Source: Casuarina equisetifolia (taxonomy: Eukaryota > Streptophyta > Magnoliopsida > Fagales > Casuarinaceae). From it: 64,000 nt of DNA. The notes under the pieces are model-generated. The model did no database searches, was not told the DNA's origin, and saw only the letters and a program-made list of their open reading frames with translations. The stretch covers positions 28,417,745-28,481,744 of the forward strand of contig CM052357.1 of NCBI GenBank assembly GCA_028551475.1. The letters are read 5' to 3'. Position numbers and translations under genes: made by a program. This document shows positions 24,990 through 35,990 of this stretch, one piece after another (position 1 is the first letter of the stretch; each line of letters begins with the position of its first letter).

Positions 24990-25155
24990 ATTAAGGGTTT
25001 TGTTTCACTTCCTTAAGTGTAAGGTGTATATATTCAAATATTTCTATAAAAAAAAAGGTAGTAAAAAGTTCATTAAAGATTTTTTTTTCACTTCCTTCAA
25101 TGTAAGGTGTATATATCCAAACATTTCTATTTAAAAAAAGGTATTAAAAATTTCA
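24990..25155. repeat. 83-bp local tandem duplication in U4
   Basis: The segment containing TAAGGTGTATATAT and a short A-run occurs once in U2 (about 16,340) but twice here, starting near 25,019 and 25,102 with an 83-bp offset. It is a small slippage-type duplication that arose after U2 and U4 separated. Confidence 0.6.
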
Positions 25156-26392
25156 CTTCCTCTTTGAAATCTACATTTGAATAAAAAGATATTTCATTTA
25201 TATATAAATAGTTCTACAGAAGGTTATACAAGTAACATAAAATATTTTAGTGTTTTACATCATAATAACTGTTAGGTAAAATTTCAAGTGTCATTAAAAT
25301 TTTTCAAGAAATATTTTATATCTAAATTATGAGTTTTACTACTATGTTAAAATATTTTTTTTCTTCAAAATTGGATTATAAGAAAAGAGATAAATTTTTT
25401 ACATGCGAAAAATTCCACACAATGTTAAAGATGATGTGAGATACTCTCACAAGAGATGTGAGATGTTATAACAAGAGGCAATGGAGCCTTCACTACGTAG
25501 TCTGATTGAGAATTGATGAAGGAAGGTAAGCAGATTCCATCAATGAGAAATGATGCTAATCAGAACCCCAAAACAATACAAAGAATCAAAAGAATGAATG
25601 ATTAAATAAGAAATACTTTGTAATATTTTTATTAAAGAGGTAGATTATATTTTAATTTTTTTTCCCGTGATGTTCCTCTTTTATGTGTATATATAAACAT
25701 ACGTGTAGAATGTAAACCTTGAGCTTAACATAAGAGAATTTCTTCTCCTAAATTCCGGGCTTCTCTCAAGGCTTTCTCAACTCTAGCCTTCTCCTTAGGA
25801 TTAACTCTTGTTTCCTCGTAAAGATTACTTTGTTGCAATTCTCCTCTGGAAGCTTTCAACTGTTAATCAACAACACTATTTCTAAACAGTAACCTCGTTT
25901 TCAGAAAGAATTATTTAACTCTTAAAGGTTCTCGATAATACTAAGTCATTAATCTCAACAAAAACTACCTAGTAAAACAAAAGAAATAATTCGTGGAATT
26001 GGTTTCTTTATCATTTTTGGGCCAACATATACTCTAGGAGCCTAATCACCACTAGAAAGAGAAAGGAGCCAAGAACAATACATGAGGAGGTCATGGCTCC
26101 ACCATCTTACAAAGACAAAGCACGCGAAAACACATGATTCATCAAGAGGAGTCACGGGCTTGACAGACAATTTTCCCGTCGCTACCCCATGGACACATGC
26201 TTTCGTTAAGGGAGATGTACCTCAGAATGACCTCCAGCTAGGAAGAATACATAAAGTTTTTGTTTTAATGACAAGATCTTTACATCAACATCTCGTCAAT
26301 GGGGACAACAACGATGGTACGTACGTGCGAGTTAGTATACATGGTCCCTTAGGAGGATTTAGGCTAATTTTGAACAAGAGAAGTAACAATAG

Positions 26393-26690
26393 ATATCTTT
26401 CTTAGTTTGTATTTATTGTATATAGGTTGAACGAAATAGAATACGTTTTCAAAGAAAAATAATGGATATTCTCATTTTCTTAATGAAAATAAAGAAGATA
26501 GTACAAGAGAGAGCTTCTATGTTTAGAAATATAAAATCTTCTCAATGCAAATGTTATTTTGAGTAAGATTTGGAGGCTTCAAATTTTCATTTTTTCATAG
26601 ATATGATGACTTTTGTAATACTGAGATATGTCCCTATGCTTTTGTACTTTAATATCTATTAATATAATTTACCTTTCTATAAAAAAAAAA
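26393..26690 (+). mobile_element. 5'-truncated LINE-like insertion in U4
   Basis: U4 carries about 300 bp that are absent from the matching place in U2 (17,690-17,700). The insert ends in TTTACCTTTCTAT followed by ten A, typical of the 3' end of plant LINE retrotransposons. It is flanked by AAGTAACAATAG (26,381-26,392) and AAGTGACAGTAG (26,689-26,700), a 12-bp target duplication with two mismatches. There is no coding sequence, so it is a short 5'-truncated copy. Its absence from U2 dates it after the second duplication. It could instead be a retroposed mRNA tail. Confidence 0.65.
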
Positions 26691-27849
26691 GTGACAGTAG
26701 CAATAACATATTATTGCTAAGTACACTAGTGTACATATCCTTGGTGAGTGTACAAGTGTACAACAGTGGAACTCGTTATGAAGCAAACTTGTCTTGTAAA
26801 CCTAACAATTATAACTACAACAAACTCTTGGAAAAAAGTTTCAAAAAGAATTATTATTTTAGTCATCTTATATTTCCAGCCACCAACTTCTTGGGATGTG
26901 CTTGCATCTTTGGAATTATTGTTGGGCTTAAGGGGTTACCTAGTGGTTAAGAAGCTTGCAAGCATTACTGCTGGATAGTCTATAAACGAGAAGGATATGC
27001 ATCTCACTAGCATCACTTACTTTTGATGAAGTGGTAGTACCTAAGAATCTTAACACAGGGTATTAAAACAAGTCATAAATTAAACCTTTGCCACCAACAA
27101 ATTACTGGGTGAGGATTGTTGGATTTGAAAATAGGTGACAAATGATCAACAGGTCTATAAACATTGTTGATGTGGTAGAGTATAGGAGAATAAGATATGC
27201 ATCTCATAACAACAATTCCATTTGGCGTGTAATAGTAGCATGTGAAAGTCTTAAAACTTGTGACCTCCTGTGATCCTAACAAAATTAACCCATCAATGAC
27301 TATTTGGTCAAAATATTAATAGTGTGAAACAATCATTATATTATTTTCAATCGGCCACTTTTGCGGAGAGACCAAGACTTTAATGAAAGCCATGCATGAA
27401 TGGTATGCACTGCAGGAACTTCAAGGAATCAACCACAGAACTCGCTTACGCGTTAGGCTGAGTATTTTTCACCAACCATTTCTTGAACTTACCTGATTTT
27501 CAGCAGGCAACCTATGACCTCTGTAGCAGACAAGAAGAACCTTTTGACGCTTTGGATTTCCTTAAGAGAAGATAGAAAGCTAAAGTAATAAGCAAGTTAG
27601 CTGATGATATAATAAGAGTAAAGTACTCGAATGATAAATTGATTGAGTCGCTTAAATCTTAAGAAGAAAGTGTGAGAAACCTCTTTTACTTGCATATAGC
27701 TAATCAAACTACAAGTTTCTTTTGCTAGAGATCTTGAAGCCACGAAAATTCTGAAAAAGCCTGGACTAAAACCAGAGATGCGAAATTGGATCTACAGGCA
27801 GCAAGCCTCTTCTCTCCATAGGTAGATCAGTTCAGACGTACTGAGCGCA

Positions 27850-27977
27850 GGTCCTATCTGCAATTTTCCACAACTTTCTTGAATTGTCTCTGTGTGATTT
27901 GTTTTGCATGGGATCCCTCTCACCGGAAGAAGCTCCCCGATACAGTTCGAGAAAGCTGTGGAATACCCGAGAGGATC
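27850..27977 (-). ncRNA. MIR396: MIR396 precursor hairpin, copy 3 (U4), variant mature sequence
   Basis: The minus-strand 5p arm is at 27963 down to 27943. It matches miR396a except at nucleotide 15, where T is replaced by C (it ends CTCGAACTG instead of CTTGAACTG). The opposite arm (about 27,863-27,885) reads CACAACTTTCTTGAATTG on the plus strand and remains mostly complementary, so the hairpin should still fold, with a C:A mismatch at the changed base. Position 15 lies outside the seed, in the 3' pairing region, so GRF targeting could be weakened but not abolished. It may be a decaying copy or a functional variant. Confidence 0.75.
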
Positions 27978-30055
27978 CTCTGAACCCCAAAATCACGACC
28001 ACATTCCTTGTATTTCGTGAGACATAGAATGGGAAAGGAGGATTGACAAAAAAAAGTAGGTAATTTCGGTGGAAACACTTCACCGCACAGGTATAAAACG
28101 TTGGGACCCTCCAAATATGCCCTTTTGTTCGTGATAAAAAGTTGATTCCTCCTTAAAGGTCGATTTGTACATGAGGAATATTTCTTTGATATATGAAGGA
28201 TGCCAAGTAAGTTTCAAATACCCTAAGATTTTTTTATTATATGCTTTTTAATATGTCTACTATAGTTAATATTGGTCACCGATCTCGAGTTGAGTTTTGC
28301 ATACAAAATGCTAAACTATTATGATTTTTTATTTTTGATCAATATGTCAAAAGGGTTCTTTATATTATTTGGCTTCCATCCAATAAAATTCACACCAAGG
28401 TTTGAACTCAAGATATAAAGCTAGCTATGATGCTAAATGCTATGATTCTCGATCATTATGCCAAAAATATTTTGTTATTTTAAAAATTAATCAATGATTA
28501 GTTATTTTAAAAATTAACTTAAAATATAGATTCTTTTGTGTCATGTATATATATGATGTTGAACTTTTTGTCACATCATTTCCAGTAATTATCTCTCGGG
28601 GTAGATTAAACTTACTTTGACTTCTATTTCAATTATTAAAGACAGTAAAACTAGTAGGAAATTAGTACTGAGAAATGATTTTCCACTCCTTTCACAAACA
28701 TTATCTTTCACTGTTGAGATCATGTCGGATTTCCTTCTTCTTCTGCAAAGTCAATCATTGACGTAGACTTCATGCAGAATCTTTACACAAGATATACCAA
28801 AGGACTTATTGGAGGTGGGACGAATGCGTACAAATGGTAAAAGCCGATTCCATCTTTTTTCCCTTTTCATCGTACCTTTGGAAAAGCCATCTCGATGAGC
28901 AAGGCAGATCTGTAAAGAAAATTAGCGCTCTGCGAAAAGCTTACATCGTTCTTCAAGCCAAATCTATGGAAAATGTGACTTTATGTTCAAACTTCCAATT
29001 TTCAATAGTGAAAAGAACTGTCGATGGAACTCCCATTTTCAAAGATAGCAGAATCAACTAGTTTGGCCACACACTTAGCGAAAAGACAGATAGAAAAAGC
29101 TTGGCCATATTCTCCTAGAACGTTGAGTTCCTTTCATATCCTTGAAGAGATGTGAAATGATGCTCCTTATCTCTAAGGATTTAGCTTCTTGGAGGTTCTT
29201 ACCATCGATTTTGGCAAGTAGCTAGCGAGCCCACGAAGAATACCAAAACCGAAACTGTTCCCATCGGCTTGAATCGTCTTGTTTAGGATGAATACTTTCT
29301 TCACATGTCTCTTATTTGGTAGCTCAAGTAAAGCTACTGAGGAATCTCAACTTAAAGGGATGGGGTTTTGAACACCCTCACTCCTTCCCCCTTTGCGGAG
29401 CTAAAAAAAATTAAATTAAATAAAAAAAGAGAACAACTAAATAGGAAACTCTTAAATGTATAAAAATTTAAATAAAAAATAAGTATTGCCTCTATAAACG
29501 TGAAGACTACTTTTAATAATACAATTTATACACCTAGTTTACTCATGAGAAGTGTTAAATTCTCAGATTTATAGTTAGAATCTTTATTAGTTTATTACCA
29601 AGTATTAGGCTAAGCAACTAACTGTGTATATTACTTAATAAAAGCTCTTAAACTTATTAGTATTCCTCATACTTGTTTGTATATATATTTGTTGTATATA
29701 CTATGTATTTTTTCTCCCAATAACACACTCGGTCAAAAGAAAATACAAATGAATAAAAGAAAATTGAACTTCATTTAACAAGGAATAGAAAACGACAAAT
29801 GCGAAGTGTGGAAAATCCCAGAATTTCTTAAACACTGGTTCACTAAAGCAAAGAAGCTTGCCTCCTTATTTGAACAAATGACACACATTACACTTTGTGA
29901 GTAACTACCCAAACCCATACCCTTAAACCAACTGAAAAAGGCGAAAACAAAGCAAAGCGCCTATAATAACACAACAACAAGGTCAGCCAACTAGAAACAC
30001 ATATTGAAAGGTAACAAAGAGCGCAGAACAGAACAAGTTGACCAGAGCCCTTGTT

Positions 30056-30415
30056 CTATTTACACTGGAAGCCTGGAGGAATTGACTTTTGGCAAGCACT
30101 AATGAGCAAACTAAGAGCAACAGGCACGTTCAAGTTAATCCCCAGCACATTGGCCTTAATGGCGGTGCAAAGACATAGGGCAACTTCAAGTTCAGCCAAG
30201 CCGTCAAGCAGTGCACAGCAGTTGCTGGTAGGAGGGGAGCCGACGACAACGTTAACGAGGCCAAGAAGGTCGGCGCAGACTCCTAGCTTCAGTGTGTCCC
30301 TGGGGCAGGATTCTTCGGGCGGAATGGGATTGCACGAATCACATGCGGTGGAGACTGTTGAGTAGTGAAGCAGAGAGATGAGTATAATGGCTGCAGAAAG
30401 CTTGGAGGAAGCCAT
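30056..30415 (-). CDS. hybrid proline-rich protein (8-cysteine motif), copy D
   Basis: A 119-residue single-exon secreted protein. The signal peptide is about residues 1-24, followed by a linker even shorter than in copies A and C (NPIPPEES, almost no proline-rich domain) and the 8-cysteine domain with Cys 37, 47, 66, 67, 81, 83, 108 and 118. The C-terminus SIPPGFQCK parallels copy A. A TATA-like TTTAAAAAA is retained upstream near 30,480. It is the intact sister of the broken copy B and closes the array on the right. Likely functional, with a role in the cell wall or its stress response by family analogy. Confidence 0.9.
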   Translation of the reverse strand: MASSKLSAAIILISLLHYSTVSTACDSCNPIPPEESCPRDTLKLGVCADLLGLVNVVVGSPPTSNCCALLDGLAELEVALCLCTAIKANVLGINLNVPVALSLLISACQKSIPPGFQCK

Positions 30416-30625
30416 GGCTAAGGAAGCTAGGCGAGTTTGAGGACCTGGGTGCCCTGCAGGGAGGACGGAGGATCTTTTTTAAAGGCAATTGTGAGGTGGA
30501 TGTTGGGAGTCTGATTGTGTGGAAGAGAGTAAGAAAAGACATAATATAACAGTTGGAATTTTTGTATGCTAGCATCTGGAGGGGTAGATTTTTTCGCCTT
30601 GTCTATTACCAGAATATAAACCATG

Positions 30626-31760
30626 CATTTTTTTCTCTTAAAGTTATTTTTTTTCTACCTTTTAGTGTAAAGGAGTGATTTGGAAAATTTGTCATCAAAC
30701 GAAATTAGAAAGAGATATTGATTGCAAGATTTGAAGGAAGCTTAGCACCCAATGAAGTCTAGACTAATATTGTAACTCAATATCACCGACTCATTGATAA
30801 TTGTTGGAATGCTTCACATTATTCTTAACTTGTTATGAAATTCCCAATATGTAGACAAATTGCCCCTTCCTTATGGCACAGTTTTAAAGAGTAAATAAAT
30901 TTGTTAACAAAATATCAAAGTTTATAGTTTAGGTAAATAAGATATTGTTATAGTTTATAATTTAAGCATGTGACCTCTCTTGTGATATTATTTACAAAAC
31001 TCACACTTTCATCGATGGTAATTGTAAGTTGAAGTGTTGACATGCCTTGTATTACTTATAACTGTTATTAAATTCCCTATATATAAACAAATGATCTTAT
31101 TACTTGCAACTTAGTTTTAAAGAAAAAATGAAATTTTTAACAATTATGTCATTTCAGTCCAAAACTAAAGCCAAAAAAAGAAAAAACAATCTCTGCTCCA
31201 TTTTCAGTGCCCGTGGAATGATTTCAGAAAGCATCCCGTAGCTAAGGCAATTTGTAACAGGGACATCAGGAATGGCTTCCAGCTTTTAAGTTGTGACAAA
31301 GGGGAACCACGTTTGGGCTCCTTGTCTTGTTTTTTTTTTTTTTTTGTCTAATGTATTGTTGTTTATATTCAATTATTAGCAGCAATGAGGTCTTCTGTGC
31401 TGGTAAGATCACATGCCATCTACCCAAATGCCAGGCTACATGTCTTAGTCATTAGGCGGTGATTGGATTGGAAAACTACTCTTTGGCTCTCTATGAAATT
31501 GTGGCACCATCTTTGCTCGAAGAAATACCCAAGCTTGGAGTTTCAGTGTACAAGTGGGCAATGAACAACTTCCATCAGGAAACTTCGGTACTCCAAAAGA
31601 AAATAAAATTTGAAATTAGGACGGTATTTGACCGTTGTTGTGAAGTTTCTATAAGTCCCAACCGCATTGAGGAAAATGGCAAGCATATGGAACATGTAGA
31701 ATTGCCAAGAGTAAGGGTATATATATTGGTACCCTCAAGAACTTTACGCTAGGAGAAGTA
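30626..31760. other. intergenic DNA right of the array
   Basis: Similarity to the array ends near 30,625. The rest is AT-rich, with a long T-run near 31,330. An open frame of 97 codons at 31,459-31,752 (plus) has ordinary-looking composition but no recognisable family and no relative in the window, so I do not call it a gene. Confidence 0.4.
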
Positions 31761-31763
31761 CAA

Positions 31764-31973
31764 GTTATTGTTTAGCAGCAATACTTTGTCATTATGGATT
31801 ATAATTAATCCCCGAAGCTTCCTAGAGATGACAGGGGTTGATACTTGACAAATGAACATAGATATTACTTAGAAGCAATGTTTTGTCATTATGGATTATA
31901 ATTGATCCCGGAAGTTTCCTAGAGATGACAAGGGCTGATACTTAACAAACAATCATAGATATTACTTAAAGCT
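31764..31973. repeat. 97-bp tandem repeat (two units plus a stub)
   Basis: A unit containing GCAAT(A/G)(C/T)TTTGTCATTATGG and CCTAGAGATGACA(A/G)GG starts at 31,764 and again at 31,861. A third start (GATATTACTTAAAGC) at 31,958 is cut short. The two full units differ at only a few positions. Confidence 0.8.
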
Positions 31974-32221
31974 TTGCAATTAAAAGCGGCAGCCCAGTGG
32001 AAAGTGTAAAAAAGAAGATGACTATATTGATTGTATCGAAAAGCATGTACAATGGTTGGCAGACATGTAACCTAGTTGGAGCTCATGCTTAGAACCAAAG
32101 AAGTCTTAGACCCCTTTGTCTTAAGAAAAAAAGAAAAAGAAAAAGGAGGAAAGTACATGCATAACATGTATTTGAGAGACTTCATGTATAGGCTTCATAT
32201 TGTTAACACAAATAATGTCAT

Positions 32222-32668
32222 GATTCCTATATGTGTTGAGATTCCTGAGTTTACAAGGTTGAAAATGATTTATCGTTAATAGCAAAAACTTCAACAAAGA
32301 CTATGAGATCTCTCAATGGTCTTCTCCACATTCTTAAGTTCTTTTTAAACCCCAAAACATCTTTTTTTTTTCTCGTATTTGTAAAATCAAATGAGCCCAT
32401 ATTCTATCATTCTTAGGTTTAAATAGGGGAGACTCTTTACATAGAATTGGTGATGCTTATTTATAGTAGAGTCAAGTTTCCTAGGCGTACTAAGATTCTT
32501 TGCTTGATAATGATTCCTAGGTTTACTTGGTTGAAGATAACTTTATCCTTAAAAGTGACAATTGCAGCAAAGATTATAAGATCTCTCAATTGTCTCCTTC
32601 ACATCCTTAAACTCTTTAAAAACCCCAAAACATTAGTCCCTTCTCCTTTTGTTTAAAACAAATGAGGA
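32222..32668. repeat. direct repeat of about 170 bp, 272 bp apart
   Basis: The segment at about 32,222-32,395 (ATTCCTGAGTTTAC, then GAGATCTCTCAATGGTC and AACCCCAAAACAT) recurs at about 32,495-32,668 with scattered substitutions. Some 100 bp of unrelated sequence lies between the copies. Confidence 0.75.
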
Positions 32669-33204
32669 ACTGCTCCATCACGAGCTCATGATCATCATGC
32701 ACACTTGAATGGTATTTCCAATAACATTTGTGGTGTATGTCTTTGCACGCAGGCGACAAAGTTTCACAGGTTCTTGACTGGCAGCGACGTACGCATTCTC
32801 TGATGATAGCAGACGGCTGAACCACCCTTGAAACTTCATGTGAAGAGAGGCTTCCTGCTTTGTTGTCTCATCTGAGATCTCTCGTTTTTAGTCTCTACCC
32901 GTGTATTTTGATACTGATTTCTCGCAGATGCCGACGAACAACTTCACTCTGGCGCGACGAACAACAAGACTAGTGAAGAAAAAACTAGCCAAAATACAGT
33001 TGTACTGAAAGAAACTGAAGCTGAATCAGCAATTGTTGTTGAAAAAGATTTGTCCAACATATTAATTAGTGTTGTCCACAAATGTCTACGAATTTGTAGC
33101 CAAAATAGAACAACCACAGAGCCAGTCCATGTATGAAATTCTATGGTTTAGAACAAACTTCCTATTTCAGGTTTTCTTTTTCATCTATTTTCATCATTTT
33201 CTCT

Positions 33205-33415
33205 ATGAGTATGCCAAGCAACTAGACTGCTGAGTGGCTGAGTTTTAAGCCGAAAGGGGACGTGGGTTGTGTTGGGTGCCCCCCCTGCAAGACAATCTAC
33301 TATTGTTAACGGGTCAGCTAATGCCCCAGGACATAGCATCAAGTCAACCCACAGGACAATTGTCTTTGCTTCTTTTTCCTTCTTTTTTCTGTTTTTATGA
33401 TAAAAACATATGCCA
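33205..33415 (+). mobile_element. possible tRNA-derived SINE
   Basis: The stretch CTGCTGAGTGGCTGAG then TTTTAAGCC resembles the 5' half (A box) of a tRNA-Ser/Leu. GACGTGGGTTGTGTTGG, 25 bases on, resembles a decayed B box (GTGGGTTCGAATCC). This is the spacing of a pol III promoter, followed by about 150 bp of tail. I recall similar sequence as a dispersed repeat in other plant genomes, but cannot confirm that here. Confidence 0.35.
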
Positions 33416-33420
33416 TCTAA

Positions 33421-34535
33421 GACTTTTAACCTAACAAGTCCTTTAGTTTCCATTTAAAGAACATTCGATCGGTCCTTTACAAAATGATATGCTGTTGTAG
33501 GTGATCTTGAAAGTTACACCTTTCCAAAACGACCACTGGATGAGGCCATTCTAAGTTGATGGGCTGTTAGAGCCTTTCTTATACGATCCCAATAACAACG
33601 AGGCTTTTCAATACAATTTGTCAAAGCCCTATTGTCAATTACACTTTTCCTGAGTCATACTTCTTTTAGGCCATTTTATTTGTATTTACCTTCTCAAATC
33701 TAAGTTTCATTAAGAACACCCCGATTTTATTTTCTACCTTTTTAAAATGATTTGTACTTTAGACTATGCTAAAACGACACGTGAGTTACACCTTGCTAAA
33801 ATGTCATTTAGGACTTCACATGTCCTTTAGTTGTCATTTGAAGGACATTTGATCACTCCTTCACAAAACTCTAAAATGGCATATCCTTTACACCTTTCAA
33901 AAAAGGAATGCTACTGAGGCCCATTTGAATGGACGTGTCAATATGGCCTTTCTTACACGTGATGCCATTTAACCCCTTCCTAGATGACAACATGTTTTAG
34001 CCTTTTTAATACAATTTATTATTTTGGCCCTCCAAAAACCAACTTTGAATGGACACTTTCTAAATCGTGTTTCTTTCATGCCATTTCATTGGCACTTACC
34101 TTTTTCAACTATAAATCTCATTGAGAGTACTCAATTTTTATTTTTTGCCTTACTAAAACAACACGTGAATTAGGCATTTCAAAAATCACTTTCGTTGTTG
34201 TTTCTTTTTCTCTATTTGTATTATAAAAATGCATCTCATTTAGGACTTTTAAGGCAACATGTCATCTAGTTGTCATTTAAAGGACATTTCATTACAAGAC
34301 AATTTGTTTTAAGTGATTCTACAAGGGCATGTCCTCTACCGGCTTTCAAAAGAGGCTTGTGAATGAGCCTTATCTAAATGGCTGTCATTTAAACCTTTTT
34401 CAAATGACAATTCATTTGAACTTTTTTAATACAATTCATCATTTTTAGCCCTTCAAAAACAAAGATTGAGTTAGGCCTTTCCTAAACCATGCTTGTTTTA
34501 AGCTAACTCTATAGTTCATTAAGAGCATCCCAATT
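33421..34535. repeat. three diverged tandem units of about 390-430 bp
   Basis: Units begin at 33,421, 33,812 and 34,244, each with GACTT(T/C)...AAC(A)TGTC, then (A/G)GTTGTCATTT and AAAGGACATTT-like sequence. Each continues with TTTTTAATACAATTTAT(C/T) and CCCTCCAAAAAC-like blocks. Divergence is substantial (old), no reading frame is shared, and the array ends near 34,535. It is satellite-like or the internal repeat of a degraded element. Confidence 0.7.
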
Positions 34536-34539
34536 CGGT

Positions 34540-35990
34540 CAAGGGCCCCTAACTCGTAAACAATGGGAAGAACAATAAAGTGAAAAAAAGAGAAAAGAAC
34601 TAGACAAGCGAAAAAAAAAAAAAAAACAACAAAAAGCACTCAACAGTTTATATACATAATCCAAAAATCTCTATGATTATGTTGAAAATAAGCCTATTCC
34701 CTTAGATATTGGGTCTATTGAATTTTTTATGGCGTATTTTTTTTTATAGTTATATGAATAAAAAAATCTGTATGTTTTTCAACTCAAAAAAAGATGTTAA
34801 AAGCACATTCATAAAGTTTCATTCATTGTCTTGAGAAATCCTAAACCTTCTCTCACGCTAAAGTTGGAAATTGCTGCTGTAAGCATCAGCTTAATGGATG
34901 ATGGGTTTGCACTTATCCTTGCATGAGCTGCCAAATTTAGAACCAAAATGAATACCAAAAGAAATATTCATAACAATAAAACTTACAAGCTGGAATGGTC
35001 GAGAACCAACTCTCTGTAGAAGCCCAAATCCCAAAGGCCAAAGCCCATCAAAGCCCAAGGCCCAAATTCCTTCTCATCGTACGTCCAGTTGTCATGCATG
35101 GGATAAAGCAACTGCTCCACACTTTTGCATCAATTACATACAGGAGAGAGACTAAGGGATACAAGTGTACGCGTGCAGGCCATATCGTGCAGGACTACAT
35201 AGAAAAATAAAGTAGTAGATGAAGATAACGTACCGCCCCACCTTGCCTTTTCTTTATTCCATTCCTCCCTTCTTAAATTTACTTGATCCGCATCACATAA
35301 ATGAAATCTTATATATATATTTGAAGCATAATTATCTTTTTACCAATTTGAATACTCATTGAAACCACAACACCTAAGCTAAAGGACAACTGAATATGTT
35401 CTTTCTGTTTTTCCGAGTCCTTCCATTACTACCAAATGTCCCTAGTTCGTAGCGCTGCTTCTGATGTCAATATCATCCTTTTGGTTTTGGATGAAACAGT
35501 TACTCAACCAAAGGCGGGATAACTTGTGCACATTAACAGCTCAGCTGCACTCGGTAAACAGCGAATATGTTAATGCTTTGTAATTCTATATTTAACATGA
35601 TGAGCTTTTTTGATTCTCCTCTAGCGGAATTTCGTTTAGTATCTGGTTGATCTTTGATTACATTTTAAATTCTTTTAAATATAGGATTATTTGCCAATTT
35701 AGAGAAACAGTTCTTGTTAATAGTAAAGTTTGTTCTAAATCAAGGCGACTAATTCAAATTCGAAAGTAAATATGCATTTTAGATGCATAGACAGCTAAAA
35801 TGACAAACAGATCGTCTCCGTGTGGGACAAGGGAGTAATAGGAAAACGCTTTCCAATTCTACAGGAGAGAGAGAGAGAGAGAACCCGAGACGTATGCATC
35901 GGCAATTGATAGGAGAGGAGGCAGAGAAACTGTGTCGGTTTTAGGGAGGGAATCGAGAATAGATTTGTAAGGGACGAAAGATTTGGAGGT
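34540..35990. other. intergenic DNA and VAMP711 promoter/5' UTR
   Basis: AT-rich DNA without a supported gene. A 71-codon frame at 34,995-35,210 is unrecognised. A (GA)n tract at 35,865-35,882, about 110 bases before the VAMP ATG, probably lies in the 5' UTR or core promoter of that gene. Confidence 0.45.

Larger units (their letters stand above)
9900..30625. repeat. nested tandem array of a MIR396-HyPRP module (units U1-U4)
   Basis: Long blocks of collinear similarity tie together U1 (about 9.9-16.2 kb), U2 (16.2-21.4 kb), U3 (22.38-24.9 kb) and U4 (24.9-30.6 kb). U1, U2 and U4 carry, in plus-strand order, a diverged segment at 10.7, 17.3 and 26.0 kb, a MIR396 hairpin at 12.8, 18.9 and 27.9 kb, a conserved block at 13.3, 19.6 and 28.6 kb, and a HyPRP gene at 15.7, 21.0 and 30.1 kb. 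U3 keeps only the right half (HyPRP at 24.4 kb). U3 resembles U1 more closely (it shares a 1.1-kb insertion missing from U2 and U4), and U4 resembles U2. The simplest history is one duplication giving U1+U2, followed by a roughly 8-kb duplication of the right half of U1 plus U2. Similarity is clear by eye, but outer borders are good only to about 100-200 bp. Confidence 0.85.

Noticed and set aside
33181-33453. Minus-strand frame with VDLMLCPGALADPLTIVDCL
   Set aside because: The DNA looks like a repeated element with pol III-like boxes, and such translated frames recur in plant hypothetical proteins. It is not supported as a gene.
34995-35210. Frame ending YKCTRAGHIVQDYIEK, reminiscent of a zinc knuckle
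   Set aside because: Only one of the expected cysteines is present and there is no adjoining element structure; too weak to call.
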